Shown here one piece after another: positions 37,112 to 45,843 of a stretch of 64,000 nucleotides of DNA. The DNA is from Bacillus pumilus (GTDB lineage: Bacteria > Bacillota > Bacilli > Bacillales > Bacillaceae), in contig NZ_LT906438.1 of assembly GCF_900186955.1 (NCBI RefSeq), forward strand, positions 2,604,001 to 2,668,000, given 5' to 3'. A program made the position numbers and the translations under genes. Under the pieces are notes generated by a model. That model searched no databases, was not told the origin of the DNA, and saw only the letters and a program-made list of their open reading frames with translations. Each line of letters begins with the position of its first letter. The stretch's first letter is position 1.

Positions 37112-39038
37112 TCAGCTCATTCTCCGTAACCTGAAGAAAAATTTGAAGAATTACTATTTATATGTGTTTGCTCTCGTGTTTAGTGTGGCGCTCTACTTTT
37201 CCTTTGTCACCTTGCAGTACTCACCAGCACTTGATGATGTAAAAGGGTCCATTAAAGGCGGTGCGTCGATTAAAGCCGCTTCGGTGCTGCTTATTGCCAT
37301 CGTTGGGATCTTCCTGTTATATGCGAACAGCATTTTTATTAAACGCCGAGGGAAAGAAATAGGTCTCTTGCAACTCATTGGCATGACGAAACAAAAAATT
37401 GCCAAACTGCTCAATGCAGAAAATTTTATCCTCTACGTGTTCTCAATGGCTGTTGGCATCATAGCTGGATTTATTGGTTCAAAGCTCATGCTGATGGTGT
37501 TATTTAAAGTAACCGGCGTGAACGCCATCGCCAACCTGCATTTTTCAGGCATGGCCCTTTTGCAGACACTTATCGTCTTTTTCATCATCTATGGATTAAT
37601 TATGCTAAGAAATAGACGGTTTATTAGTAAACAGACAATTTTATCTTTGTTTCGAACCACGTCTTCTACAGAGCAGCGTGTGAAAAAGATCTCTGTGTTT
37701 GAAATCATCATTGGGGTTTTCGGTATTGTCTTGATCAGCTCAGGCTATTATATTTCTTCTAAGCTTTTTACAGGCTCATATACGTCTATGTTTGAGTTAC
37801 TTTTAGCCATGATTTATATTCTAGCCTCTGTCATCATCGGTACTTTTCTTTTTTACAAAGGCTCTGTTTCTTTCATTGCCAATATCGTACGTAAAAGAAA
37901 AAATGGCTATCTCGCCATTCATGAAGTCCTGTCTTTGTCATCTATTATGTTCCGATTAAAATCAAATGCACTGCTTTTAACGATTATTACAACCGTATCT
38001 GCTCTTGCCATCGGGTTGTTATCTTTAAGCTACATTTCCTATTACTCAGCAGAAAAAACGGCTGAACAACAGATTCCATCACATTTTGTCATGGGCTCAG
38101 AGAAAGAAGCCGATACCTTCGCTCGTGCACTTTCTGACAAACATATTGCATATGAAAAAAAGCAGTTCAAGGTCATTCAAGCGGATTTTGACGCAAAGAA
38201 GATCATGGATTCGGAATTAGAAAGTTTGAAGAAGGATCCAGGAGTCTTGACACTGTCTGTGATCAGTGAGAAAAATGCACCTAATATTCATGTGGAGAAC
38301 AACGAAGTCATTTTAAGCGGCTACAGTGATTTATTGAAGAAATTCATGCCGATTCAAAGCTCAGGTGATGTGAAACTTCTTATCAAGAAACCGCTTGATT
38401 TAAAAGTCATTGATATGAAGAAAGATTACATCATCTCTTACAAGTTCACTTTTGGCGGTCTGCCTGTTGCCGTCGTAAGTCAAAGTGTTTTTGAACAACT
38501 TGACCAGCAGAAAGATCCTAAACTTCAGCTTGAGAATAACCAATATAACGCAATCAATATAAAAGATGATCAAAATCTTGAACAAGCCAATGATGTGTTT
38601 ACATCTTTAAAACTAAGTGACAACAGCATGTCTCAATTAGCTTCAGCTCAGCAGCAAAAGCAAACAATGGGACTGATGATGTTTGTGGTTGGATTTTTAG
38701 GTTTAAGCTTCCTTGTCACATCAGGCTGTATTTTATACTTTAAACAAATGAATGAAAGTGAAGAGGAACAAAGCTCCTACACGATCTTGCGTAAGCTTGG
38801 TTTTACTGAGAAGGATCTATTAAAAGGCATCCGGCTTAAACAGCTGTTTAACTTCGGGATTCCGCTCATCGTCGGATTGCTGCACAGCTACTTTGCTGTA
38901 CAATCAGGCTGGTTTTTATTCGGCGGAGAATTGTGGACTCCAATGCTCATCGTCATGTCGATTTACACTGCCTTATATTCTGTCTTCGGATTCCTGTCTG
39001 TCCAATATTATAAAAAGGTCATCAAAGAATCCTTGTAA
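37101..39038 (+). CDS. BceB-type ABC transporter permease
   Basis: 645 residues, same length as BceB (646). Ten predicted membrane segments: first [17 protein letters not shown], then the first FtsX block ([20 protein letters not shown] and [15 protein letters not shown]), a second block, a large outside domain of about 200 residues between segments seven and eight (residues ~310-525), and a final FtsX block ([34 protein letters not shown]). The large loop is where such transporters engage antimicrobial peptide-lipid complexes. It ends before a bidirectional terminator. Confidence 0.93.
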   Translation: MNINQLILRNLKKNLKNYYLYVFALVFSVALYFSFVTLQYSPALDDVKGSIKGGASIKAASVLLIAIVGIFLLYANSIFIKRRGKEIGLLQLIGMTKQKIAKLLNAENFILYVFSMAVGIIAGFIGSKLMLMVLFKVTGVNAIANLHFSGMALLQTLIVFFIIYGLIMLRNRRFISKQTILSLFRTTSSTEQRVKKISVFEIIIGVFGIVLISSGYYISSKLFTGSYTSMFELLLAMIYILASVIIGTFLFYKGSVSFIANIVRKRKNGYLAIHEVLSLSSIMFRLKSNALLLTIITTVSALAIGLLSLSYISYYSAEKTAEQQIPSHFVMGSEKEADTFARALSDKHIAYEKKQFKVIQADFDAKKIMDSELESLKKDPGVLTLSVISEKNAPNIHVENNEVILSGYSDLLKKFMPIQSSGDVKLLIKKPLDLKVIDMKKDYIISYKFTFGGLPVAVVSQSVFEQLDQQKDPKLQLENNQYNAINIKDDQNLEQANDVFTSLKLSDNSMSQLASAQQQKQTMGLMMFVVGFLGLSFLVTSGCILYFKQMNESEEEQSSYTILRKLGFTEKDLLKGIRLKQLFNFGIPLIVGLLHSYFAVQSGWFLFGGELWTPMLIVMSIYTALYSVFGFLSVQYYKKVIKESL

Positions 39039-39044
39039 TCAATT

Positions 39045-39067
39045 CCCCATAGGCATCGCCTATGGGG
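39045..39067. terminator. Bidirectional terminator
   Basis: CCCCATAGGC / GCCTATGGGG stem with a three-base loop between the converging permease and amidohydrolase genes. Confidence 0.8.
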
Positions 39068-39076
39068 GTATTTTAT

Positions 39077-40429
39077 TTACGAAGGTGTCGATTCAAACTT
39101 GTGTGATAAAATATGGTCTCTTGCTGCATAAGCTTTTCGTTTGACCTCTTCTAGGTTTACACCGACTAGCTTTCCGTTTTGTTTCACTGCTTTTCCAGCC
39201 ACATAAACAGAATCAACATTTGAAGGATGTGCCGTTTGGACAACCGCTCCAGCTGGATCTGACATCGGAAGGAGATTCATGCTTGTCCGATCGAGCAGAA
39301 TGAAATCAGCTTCTTTCCCAGGTGTAAGTGACCCAATTTTATGATCGAGCTGTAATGCACGAGCACCATTGATCGTCGCAGCCTCAAGCATTTGATAAGC
39401 AGACAGCCCAAGTTCAGGCCCCGGCATGATCCCATCCATTAACAACGATTGATTTTGGATCGCGCGCTCTGCTTGAAGACCGAATTTCATTTGGGCAAAC
39501 AAATCTCCCCCTGTCGCAGTCACTACGTCTACACCGAGCGTTGGAAGAACACCTTGTTCAATCGCAAGTCCTGTGACAGGATAACCGTGACCCATCATCA
39601 TTTCAATTTCAGGTGTAATGGATATGGAGCTTCCGCTGTCTGCCAGCATCTTCATTTGATCCGCATCGATGGCATTGATATGCACCATGTTCAAATCCGG
39701 TCCGAGTAACCCTGCTTTGTGAAGCCGCTCAATCGATCGATCCTCCGCTCCCCAATTCCCAAAGCCGATGTGCATACTGCATAGAGCATCTAGAGACCGG
39801 GCTGTTTCAATTTCAAATACTGACGTCTCCCATGAAGAAAACTCTGGGCCACGAATCGCTAGTCCCATTGTTAAAAGCTGATCTGATGATTGAAAATGCG
39901 CTTTTTTCACACGTGCTGCGTCCTCCATATTGGTGAGCGTACTCTCCCTATCCCAATACTCAGCATCTCCAGAGGAACCGAAAGCAAAAACAGCTCGAAT
40001 GCCCGCATCCTTTAATCCTCCGATGAGCTCTTCTGTATGATCCATTGAATTGATCATCGTCCAGTCTAAACATGTGGTCACTCCGGCATCTAATGCCTCT
40101 AATGCCCCTAAATAATTTGCGATTCGATCATCGGATGGGCGTCTCATCGCACCATAGTTTCCATAATAGATTTTGCTCAAATATGTCTGCAACGACCAAT
40201 CTGTGCCTATGCCTCTGATGACAGACTGCCACACATGACGATGTGTATCCACAAGCCCTGGCATGATCACCATATCGGACGCATCGACAATGTCAGCATC
40301 ATTTGCTTCAATGAAAGGTCCGACCTCTAAAATGTGTGTCCCTTCAATTAATAAATCTCCCTTTTCTAAAAAACCTAAAGTTGGATCAAGAGTTAAAAGC
40401 GCTGCATCTTTAAACAATGTTTTCTTCAT
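39077..40429 (-). CDS. Amidohydrolase (chlorohydrolase/deaminase-like)
   Basis: 450 residues of the metal-dependent hydrolase superfamily of the AtzB/TrzN/SsnA type. The N-terminal beta-sandwich part leads to VIMPGLVDTHRHVWQS (metal ligands), then the TIM barrel with MHIGFGNWGAEDRS, NMVHINAID (metal-ligand His), and a late Asp in LGVDVVTATGG. The C-terminal segment (GSLTPGKEADFILLD) is typical. ATG 40429 follows AAAAGGGGG. The substrate may be an aminated ring or a guanidine compound; I cannot say more. No transporter or partner enzyme gene is adjacent. Confidence 0.85.
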   Translation of the reverse strand: MKKTLFKDAALLTLDPTLGFLEKGDLLIEGTHILEVGPFIEANDADIVDASDMVIMPGLVDTHRHVWQSVIRGIGTDWSLQTYLSKIYYGNYGAMRRPSDDRIANYLGALEALDAGVTTCLDWTMINSMDHTEELIGGLKDAGIRAVFAFGSSGDAEYWDRESTLTNMEDAARVKKAHFQSSDQLLTMGLAIRGPEFSSWETSVFEIETARSLDALCSMHIGFGNWGAEDRSIERLHKAGLLGPDLNMVHINAIDADQMKMLADSGSSISITPEIEMMMGHGYPVTGLAIEQGVLPTLGVDVVTATGGDLFAQMKFGLQAERAIQNQSLLMDGIMPGPELGLSAYQMLEAATINGARALQLDHKIGSLTPGKEADFILLDRTSMNLLPMSDPAGAVVQTAHPSNVDSVYVAGKAVKQNGKLVGVNLEEVKRKAYAARDHILSHKFESTPS

Positions 40430-40533
40430 CCATATCCCCCTTTTCAAATGACGAGGAAGAGTTCTCCCACCCTCACTGTTATTTTAAAACATAAAAGGAT
40501 CGAATTAGAAGAAAAGTGAATTCGCTAACTGTT

Positions 40534-41121
40534 TTATGAGCTGATTTTTCTGAAATAGTTGTAGATACGTTTTAATTTGACCTCATGTTTTCCTTTTGGG
40601 CTTTCCATCATGCCGAACTCAAAGAACTTCACAGGTTTGATTCCGACATAGTGTAAAAGGGCTCGTTTCATTAAGATCTTGTGTGCATTTTGCAAAAAGA
40701 ACAAAGGGTAGTTGGTTGGCCCTTGCATCGTCGATACACAAACAGCACTTTTTCCTTTTAACAGTCCTTCTGGAAACAGCCCGCCTGTTTGACGATAAGC
40801 AAAATTCGCAGCAAACATGCGGTCAATAAAGCCAAGCAGCATGGCTGGAGGTCTTCCCCACCAAATAGGATATACGAACACGATTTTGTCCGCCCATTTG
40901 ATCTTCTCCTGATACATCCGAATGTCAGGGTCTTTATGCATGTCACGCCTTTTTTTCTCTTTATTAAAAATCAGCACAGGATCAAATTCTTCTTTGTATA
41001 AATCGATGATTTTCACTTCATGAACTAGTGGATTTTCTTCACTGCCTTTCATAATTTCTTTTAAAAAAGCACCATTTAAACTATTGTGATGGGGGTGAGT
41101 ATAAATAATGAGTACATTCAT
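40534..41121 (-). CDS. NAD(P)H oxidoreductase, flavodoxin-like fold (KefF/NQO family)
   Basis: 195 residues. Begins MNVLIIYTHPHHNSLNGAF, the Flavodoxin_2 nucleotide motif; VFVYPIWWGRPPAMLLGFIDRM is the FMN/quinone pocket. It probably reduces quinones or nitro compounds with FMN. GGAGA precedes the ATG. It is divergent from a marR gene with palindromes between, so it is likely the repressor's target. Confidence 0.9.
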   Translation of the reverse strand: MNVLIIYTHPHHNSLNGAFLKEIMKGSEENPLVHEVKIIDLYKEEFDPVLIFNKEKKRRDMHKDPDIRMYQEKIKWADKIVFVYPIWWGRPPAMLLGFIDRMFAANFAYRQTGGLFPEGLLKGKSAVCVSTMQGPTNYPLFFLQNAHKILMKRALLHYVGIKPVKFFEFGMMESPKGKHEVKLKRIYNYFRKISS

Positions 41122-41138
41122 GTATGATCTCCTTTTAT

Positions 41139-41161
41139 TATCATTTGATAACCAAATGATA
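41139..41161. promoter_or_regulatory. Candidate MarR operator
   Basis: TATCATTTG-ATAAC-CAAATGATA: perfect nine-base arms; another half site CAAATGATA at 41182-41190. Lies between the divergent oxidoreductase and marR genes, so it could control both. Confidence 0.72.
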
Positions 41162-41238
41162 TACCTCCGTTAAATAGTTGTCAAATGATAATTGTTTTTT
41201 GATAATAATTTTGGTATGTTACGTAGGAGGTGATAAAC

Positions 41239-41670
41239 ATGAAACATCCCCATTTCTTCAAGGAATTCGTAGCATTTGCTTCTACTTTTTCAGAACTAAA
41301 ACATGACCTGATGAACAAAGTCAAACCAGCTAACTTAACGACCTTACAATACTTAATACTAGAGCAACTAGCTGTCAGCGAGCCGCTTACGCCTAGTGAA
41401 ATTGCCGACTGTCAGCACATGTCTCTTCCGAATGTCAGCAGAGAACTTAAAAAACTGCACGAGAAACAATTCATTGATAGAGAAGAAGACCGTGATGACA
41501 AACGAAAACATGTCATTATGCTGTCTGACAAAGGCCGTGCCTGTATGAACGAAGCCTTTCAGCATATCGAAGGGATGCTATTAGACAGCCTAACTTCCTC
41601 GGATATAGAACAAATGGATGATATCGTACAAGCTTTCCGTCTTTTAAATCAAACGATTTTCAAAAAATAA
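41239..41670 (+). CDS. MarR-family transcriptional regulator
   Basis: 143 residues. Winged helix TLQYLILEQLAVSEPLTPSEI, recognition region QHMSLPNVSRELKKLHEKQFI, wing EEDRDDKRKHVIMLSDKGRA, then dimerisation helices. ATG 41239 follows GGAGGTGATAAAC. No cysteine suited for a redox switch is obvious apart from Cys in the ADCQHM and RACM stretches. Probably senses an electrophile or phenolic that the neighbouring oxidoreductase removes (inference). Confidence 0.9.
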   Translation: MKHPHFFKEFVAFASTFSELKHDLMNKVKPANLTTLQYLILEQLAVSEPLTPSEIADCQHMSLPNVSRELKKLHEKQFIDREEDRDDKRKHVIMLSDKGRACMNEAFQHIEGMLLDSLTSSDIEQMDDIVQAFRLLNQTIFKK

Positions 41671-41677
41671 CCTAAAA

Positions 41678-41768
41678 AGGCATGAGCGATACGCTCATGC
41701 AAAGGTGGCTAAACGTCAAAATACAAAAAAGCGCGGGCTCTCATCTACCCAAACGCTTCTCGCTTTTT
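41678..41768. terminator. Two hairpins between marR and the LysE gene
   Basis: GCATGAGCG / CGCTCATGC at 41680-41700 (T run on the minus side), and AAAAAAGCG ... CGCTTTTTT around 41727-41766. Together they can stop transcripts from both sides. Confidence 0.6.
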
Positions 41769-41781
41769 TCTCTATGTACTT

Positions 41782-42396
41782 TTATACAATCAATTGATAG
41801 GCAATGTATAACGCGACAAGCCAGATCATGACCGCTGAAGCTTTATTGATACGGTTCATCCACTTACCGTTTGTATCTAACTTCCCTAGCATTTTCCCTA
41901 AAAGAGCGAGCCCAATAAACCATAACCAGGACACGATGATACAAGCGAGTGTAAATGCCCATTTTTCTGCCCCGTTATATTGAAGCGAATTTGTTCCAAT
42001 CACACCAATGGTATCGAGAATGGCGTGGGGATTTAAAAGTGAAACTGAACAGGCAAAGACAATTTGTTTTCTCGCAGGCATGAATTCCTGCTTCTCTTTA
42101 GCATCTGTTGATGAGCTTGTGTTCCACACGGACCATCCCATATAAACTACAAAACAAAACCCAATGATATAAAGACACATTTGCAGTACAGGAATGGTGA
42201 ACACCACAACAGAAACACCAATGACAGCTAATGCAATTAATAGTGTATCACAAAGAGCGGCAGTGATAACGACAGGTAAAGCCTGATATAATCGCGGCTG
42301 AAGCGCTCCTTGCTGAAACACAAATACATTTTGTGCGCCCAATGGTAAGATGAGGCCAAAAGCAAGCACGATTCCATGAATGATGGCAATGAACAT
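41782..42396 (-). CDS. LysE/ArgO-family amino acid exporter
   Basis: 204 residues, six hydrophobic segments. Begins MFIAIIHGIVLAFGLILPLGAQNVFVF, with the signature PLGAQNVFVF of LysE/ArgO; later SLLNPHAILDTIGVIG is the second conserved block. These export basic amino acids such as arginine or lysine. GGAGA precedes the ATG. The substrate is inferred. No LysG-type regulator is adjacent. Confidence 0.87.
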   Translation of the reverse strand: MFIAIIHGIVLAFGLILPLGAQNVFVFQQGALQPRLYQALPVVITAALCDTLLIALAVIGVSVVVFTIPVLQMCLYIIGFCFVVYMGWSVWNTSSSTDAKEKQEFMPARKQIVFACSVSLLNPHAILDTIGVIGTNSLQYNGAEKWAFTLACIIVSWLWFIGLALLGKMLGKLDTNGKWMNRINKASAVMIWLVALYIAYQLIV

Positions 42397-42482
42397 CTTC
42401 TAACATTCTCCTTTTCCAGCAATTTCTTCACATTTTAACATAAAACATCATGATCGCTTCCAGCAGATTTGATTTTCCATAA

Positions 42483-42515
42483 AAAAAGCGCTGGATGCTT
42501 TCATCCAAACGCTTT
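42483..42515 (-). terminator. Terminator of ytcI
   Basis: Minus-strand stem AAGCGTTTGGATG / CATCCAGCGCTT with T run, 12 bases past the ytcI stop. Confidence 0.82.
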
Positions 42516-42526
42516 TCGTTTATTCA

Positions 42527-44107
42527 TCAAGATCCTTTTCGTGCAAGTTCTCTTTCTCTCAGCTCGACACGGCGAATTTTCGCTGACGGTGTTTTTGGCA
42601 GCTCGTCGATGAATTCGATTTCTCTTGGGTATTTGTAAGGTGCTGTTGTGTTTTTCACATGCGTTTGCAGCTCTTTGATTAGCTCGTCACTTTGTGCAGT
42701 TCCATCACGTAGGACGACATATGCTTTGACGATTGATCCTCTGATTTCATCAGGGCTAGCCACAACCGCACATTCTTTGACTGCTGCGTGTTTGATCAGT
42801 GCATCTTCTACTTCAAACGGTCCAATGGTATAGCCTGAGCTGACGATGATATCATCTCTACGGCTTTCAAACCAGAAGTACCCATCTTCGTCTTTTTTCG
42901 CGCGGTCACCCGTAATAAAGTAATTCCCGCGGCGCTGCGCCTTTGTACGCTCTTCATCTTTGTAGTATTCCTTAAATAAAGCCGGCGTTTCAAGATGAAC
43001 CGCAATATCACCAATTTCTCCAGGAGCGCATACGCTGCCGTCCTCATCAATGATCTCGACTTCGTTTCCAGGTGTTGGTTTTCCCATACTGCCTGGCTTG
43101 ATGTCCATTCCTTTTAGAACCCCTACGAGCAGTGTGCTTTCTGTTTGGCCATAGCCATCTCGTACTTCTATATCGAAATGCTTTTTGAATGTATCAATGA
43201 CTTCACGGTTCAGTGGCTCTCCCGCAGAAACGGCACTATGCAATTTTGGAAGCTCGTACTGACTTAAGTCATCTACTTTCGCCATAAATCGGTATTCTGT
43301 CGGCGTACAGCATAGGACATTGATTTCATTTTTTTGAAGCAGCTCTAAGTATGTATTTGGATTGAATTTCCCTCCGTATACAAAGCCTTCTGCTCCACTT
43401 CCTAACACAGATAAGAGTGGGCTCCACACCCATTTTTGCCAGCCTGGTCCTGCTGTCGCCCACACTTTATCTCCTTCATTAATGGAGAGCCATGCTTTGG
43501 CAGCGGTGCGTAAATGTGCATATGCCCAGCCATGTGTATGAACAACCCCTTTTGGGTTGCCTGTTGTACCAGATGTATAGGATAAGAACGCCATGTCTGT
43601 GCGTGTTGTTGGAGCCATTGGAAGCTCGCTTGATTGGTGATCCTTTTCCGCAAGAATATTTGTCCAGCCATGATCGTTTTCACCGATTGAGAATGTTTTA
43701 AAATCGTTTGGCTGATTGGTTCCATCGAACGATTGAATGAATGAAGAGTAAACAATCGCTCCCTTTGCTTCTGCATGTTCAATTCGGTAATCTAAATCTT
43801 TTGCACGCAGCATTTCTGAACAAGGAATGACGACCATTCCTGTTTTCAAGATCGCTAAATAAATGCTGTATGCCTCTAGCATGCGCGGCACCATCACAAT
43901 GATTTTATCGCCTTTTTTAAAGCCTGCATTTAATAATACATGACCAATTTTATTTGCTTCTTCCACTAAAGATGCATACGTCACATGTGCTTCGTAGCCA
44001 TTTCCATCCTGCCAGTGCAGGGCCTTTTTCTCCTTGTCATGACTGAACGCTTCAATCTCACTGACTAAGTTATATTGTTCTGGTGCAATTAAGTCTTCTC
44101 TTTTCAT
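42527..44107 (-). CDS. ytcI: Acyl-CoA synthetase YtcI
   Basis: 526-residue ANL-superfamily adenylate-forming enzyme. Motifs: LSYTSGTTGNPKGVVHTH (phosphate loop), CCTPTEYRF, DGYGQTES (motif A5), GDRAKKDEDGYFWFESRRDDI (A7/A8 hinge), and the catalytic-Lys end PKTPSAKIRRVELR. Likely activates a short- or medium-chain carboxylic acid. Matches B. subtilis YtcI beside sspA. AAAAGGAG precedes the ATG. A 12-base perfect palindrome GAAACATGTTTC lies at 44141-44152 upstream, a possible operator. Confidence 0.88.
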   Translation of the reverse strand: MKREDLIAPEQYNLVSEIEAFSHDKEKKALHWQDGNGYEAHVTYASLVEEANKIGHVLLNAGFKKGDKIIVMVPRMLEAYSIYLAILKTGMVVIPCSEMLRAKDLDYRIEHAEAKGAIVYSSFIQSFDGTNQPNDFKTFSIGENDHGWTNILAEKDHQSSELPMAPTTRTDMAFLSYTSGTTGNPKGVVHTHGWAYAHLRTAAKAWLSINEGDKVWATAGPGWQKWVWSPLLSVLGSGAEGFVYGGKFNPNTYLELLQKNEINVLCCTPTEYRFMAKVDDLSQYELPKLHSAVSAGEPLNREVIDTFKKHFDIEVRDGYGQTESTLLVGVLKGMDIKPGSMGKPTPGNEVEIIDEDGSVCAPGEIGDIAVHLETPALFKEYYKDEERTKAQRRGNYFITGDRAKKDEDGYFWFESRRDDIIVSSGYTIGPFEVEDALIKHAAVKECAVVASPDEIRGSIVKAYVVLRDGTAQSDELIKELQTHVKNTTAPYKYPREIEFIDELPKTPSAKIRRVELRERELARKGS

Positions 44108-44272
44108 GGTACAGCTCCTTTTAGCCTCTTTCTATGAAACGAAACATGTTTCAATTTACCTATTCTAACATTCATAACTGAAAAATGCTTGAATTAGGAC
44201 TACTCCTAGTATTATGCCATAATTTTTTCATTCCGTCTTCTTTTTTGTAAATATTCAAACTATTTTTATGTA

Positions 44273-44303
44273 CAAAAAGAAAAGAGCGGGAATGATCCCG
44301 CTC
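44273..44303 (-). terminator. Terminator of sspA
   Basis: Minus-strand stem GAGCGGGA / TCCCGCTC with four-base loop and T-rich tail. Confidence 0.85.
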
Positions 44304-44331
44304 CTAAGCCATAGCTTTTTAATTGTGTGTC

Positions 44332-44544
44332 TTAGAAAGATCCGCCACCCATATGTTGTTGAGCGTAAGATACAAGACGTTTAGTGATTTCTCCACCAAC
44401 TGATCCGTTAGCGCGAGCTGTTGTTTCTGGTCCAAGGTTTACACCAAATTCTGAAGCGATTTCATACTTCATTTGGTCGATCGCTTGTGCAGCGCCTGGA
44501 ACGACTAATTGATTAGAACTGCTTTGTCTGTTTTGTTGAGCCAT
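44332..44544 (-). CDS. sspA: Small acid-soluble spore protein, alpha/beta type
   Basis: 70 residues that coat and protect spore DNA. The GPR protease site region [13 protein letters not shown] and the DNA-binding conserved block [16 protein letters not shown] are standard. AAGGAGGTGAG precedes the ATG. A SigG promoter is seen upstream. Made only in the forespore. Confidence 0.97.
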   Translation of the reverse strand: MAQQNRQSSSNQLVVPGAAQAIDQMKYEIASEFGVNLGPETTARANGSVGGEITKRLVSYAQQHMGGGSF

Positions 44545-44567
44545 GTGTTCTCACCTCCTTGTGAATA

Positions 44568-44597
44568 TAGAATGTGTAGAAACACATGACTTCATGC
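44568..44597 (-). promoter_or_regulatory. SigG promoter of sspA
   Basis: Minus strand GCATG (-35) and CATTCTA (-10) separated by 18 bases, matching the forespore SigG consensus (GHATR, N18, CATNHTA). Confidence 0.75.
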
Positions 44598-44633
44598 GAT
44601 CGATTTTATGGTAATTATTATGAAATTTTTATT

Positions 44634-45839
44634 TTAGAATAAATCAGCGAATTCGTCAGCCGCTTTCTTCTCATTTGTGACGATAATCGTTTCGATTTGA
44701 TCCACTGCCTCATCAAGCATTGGCTCGAAATCAGCAAAGCTTTCGTAGCGTTCTACTTTCTCAAGCTTTGGTTTTGTTTTAGGAGACGGCGGCGTAAAGA
44801 TCGTACAGCAGTCCTCGAAAGGCTGAATGCTTGTCTCGTAAGTGCCAATTCGTCTCGCTTCTTCAATAATGTCATTCTTATCAACCGCAATAAGCGGGCG
44901 AATGATTGGTGTATTGGTTACATGGTTAATGGCATACATGCTTTCAAGTGTCTGACTTGCGACTTGTCCAAGGCTTTCACCGGTAATAATCGCAAGAGCA
45001 TCACGCTTCTCTCTTATTTTATCTGCGATTTTCAGCATCATTCTTCTTGTTGATGTCATCGTATAGTTTTCAGGTACTTGTTTGTGAATCAGCTCTTGAA
45101 TTTTTGTGAAAGGTACGATGTGAAGCTTCACTTCGCCCCCATATGCAGCTAAGCATTCTGTAAGATCAATGACCTTTTGCTTGGCACGTTCACTTGTATA
45201 TGGGGGACTAAAGAAATGGACGGCCTCAATTTGAATTCCGCGTTTCATCGCTTGGTAGCCGGCAACTGGGCTGTCAAAGCCGCCTGAAAGCATGAGCATC
45301 GCTCTTCCGCTTGAACCCACTGGCAGTCCGCCTGCACCCTTGACATCTTTAAATGTAATGTATGTCGCATGTTCTCTTATTTCAATGCGCAAATGTACAT
45401 CCGGCTGTTTGACATTGACCGTTAAGTTTTCCGTATTCTTCAGCACATGTCCGCCAATTTCCCGGTTCATTTCATTTGAATCAAGTTCAAATTGCTTATA
45501 AGAGCGTTTCGTTGAGACCTTAAATGTATCTCCTTGTTCATATACTTCCTGTACCGCTGTGAGTGCCGCTTCTTTGATGGCATCGAGATTTGTCTCACAT
45601 TTCACCGCCAGACTAAAGCTCTGAATGCCAAATACACCTTTAAGCTGTTCTGAAATCGGTTCAGGGTCTTCACCGTTCAGCATGATCGTGATGCGGTCTC
45701 TGTCAGATGCATACTTTAATGCTTCAAAGTCTTTTAATACAAACCGGATATGTTGCCTTAGTTTTTCAATAAATTTCTTTCTATTTTTTCCTTTTGTTGA
45801 AATTTCACCAAAACGGACTAAAATATGATCATATTTCAT
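44634..45839 (-). CDS. thiI: tRNA 4-thiouridine synthase ThiI
   Basis: 401 residues: N-terminal ferredoxin-like domain (MKYDHILVRFGEISTKGKNRK), THUMP domain (VYEQGDTFKVSTKRSYK), and PP-loop ATPase (LMLSGGFDSPVAGYQAMKRG). It lacks the C-terminal rhodanese domain of the E. coli enzyme, as usual in bacilli, where the dedicated cysteine desulfurase NifZ gives sulfur directly. That gene is immediately upstream with four bases between stop and start. Adds 4-thiouridine at tRNA position 8. Confidence 0.95.
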   Translation of the reverse strand: MKYDHILVRFGEISTKGKNRKKFIEKLRQHIRFVLKDFEALKYASDRDRITIMLNGEDPEPISEQLKGVFGIQSFSLAVKCETNLDAIKEAALTAVQEVYEQGDTFKVSTKRSYKQFELDSNEMNREIGGHVLKNTENLTVNVKQPDVHLRIEIREHATYITFKDVKGAGGLPVGSSGRAMLMLSGGFDSPVAGYQAMKRGIQIEAVHFFSPPYTSERAKQKVIDLTECLAAYGGEVKLHIVPFTKIQELIHKQVPENYTMTSTRRMMLKIADKIREKRDALAIITGESLGQVASQTLESMYAINHVTNTPIIRPLIAVDKNDIIEEARRIGTYETSIQPFEDCCTIFTPPSPKTKPKLEKVERYESFADFEPMLDEAVDQIETIIVTNEKKAADEFADLF

Positions 45840-45843
45840 GCTG

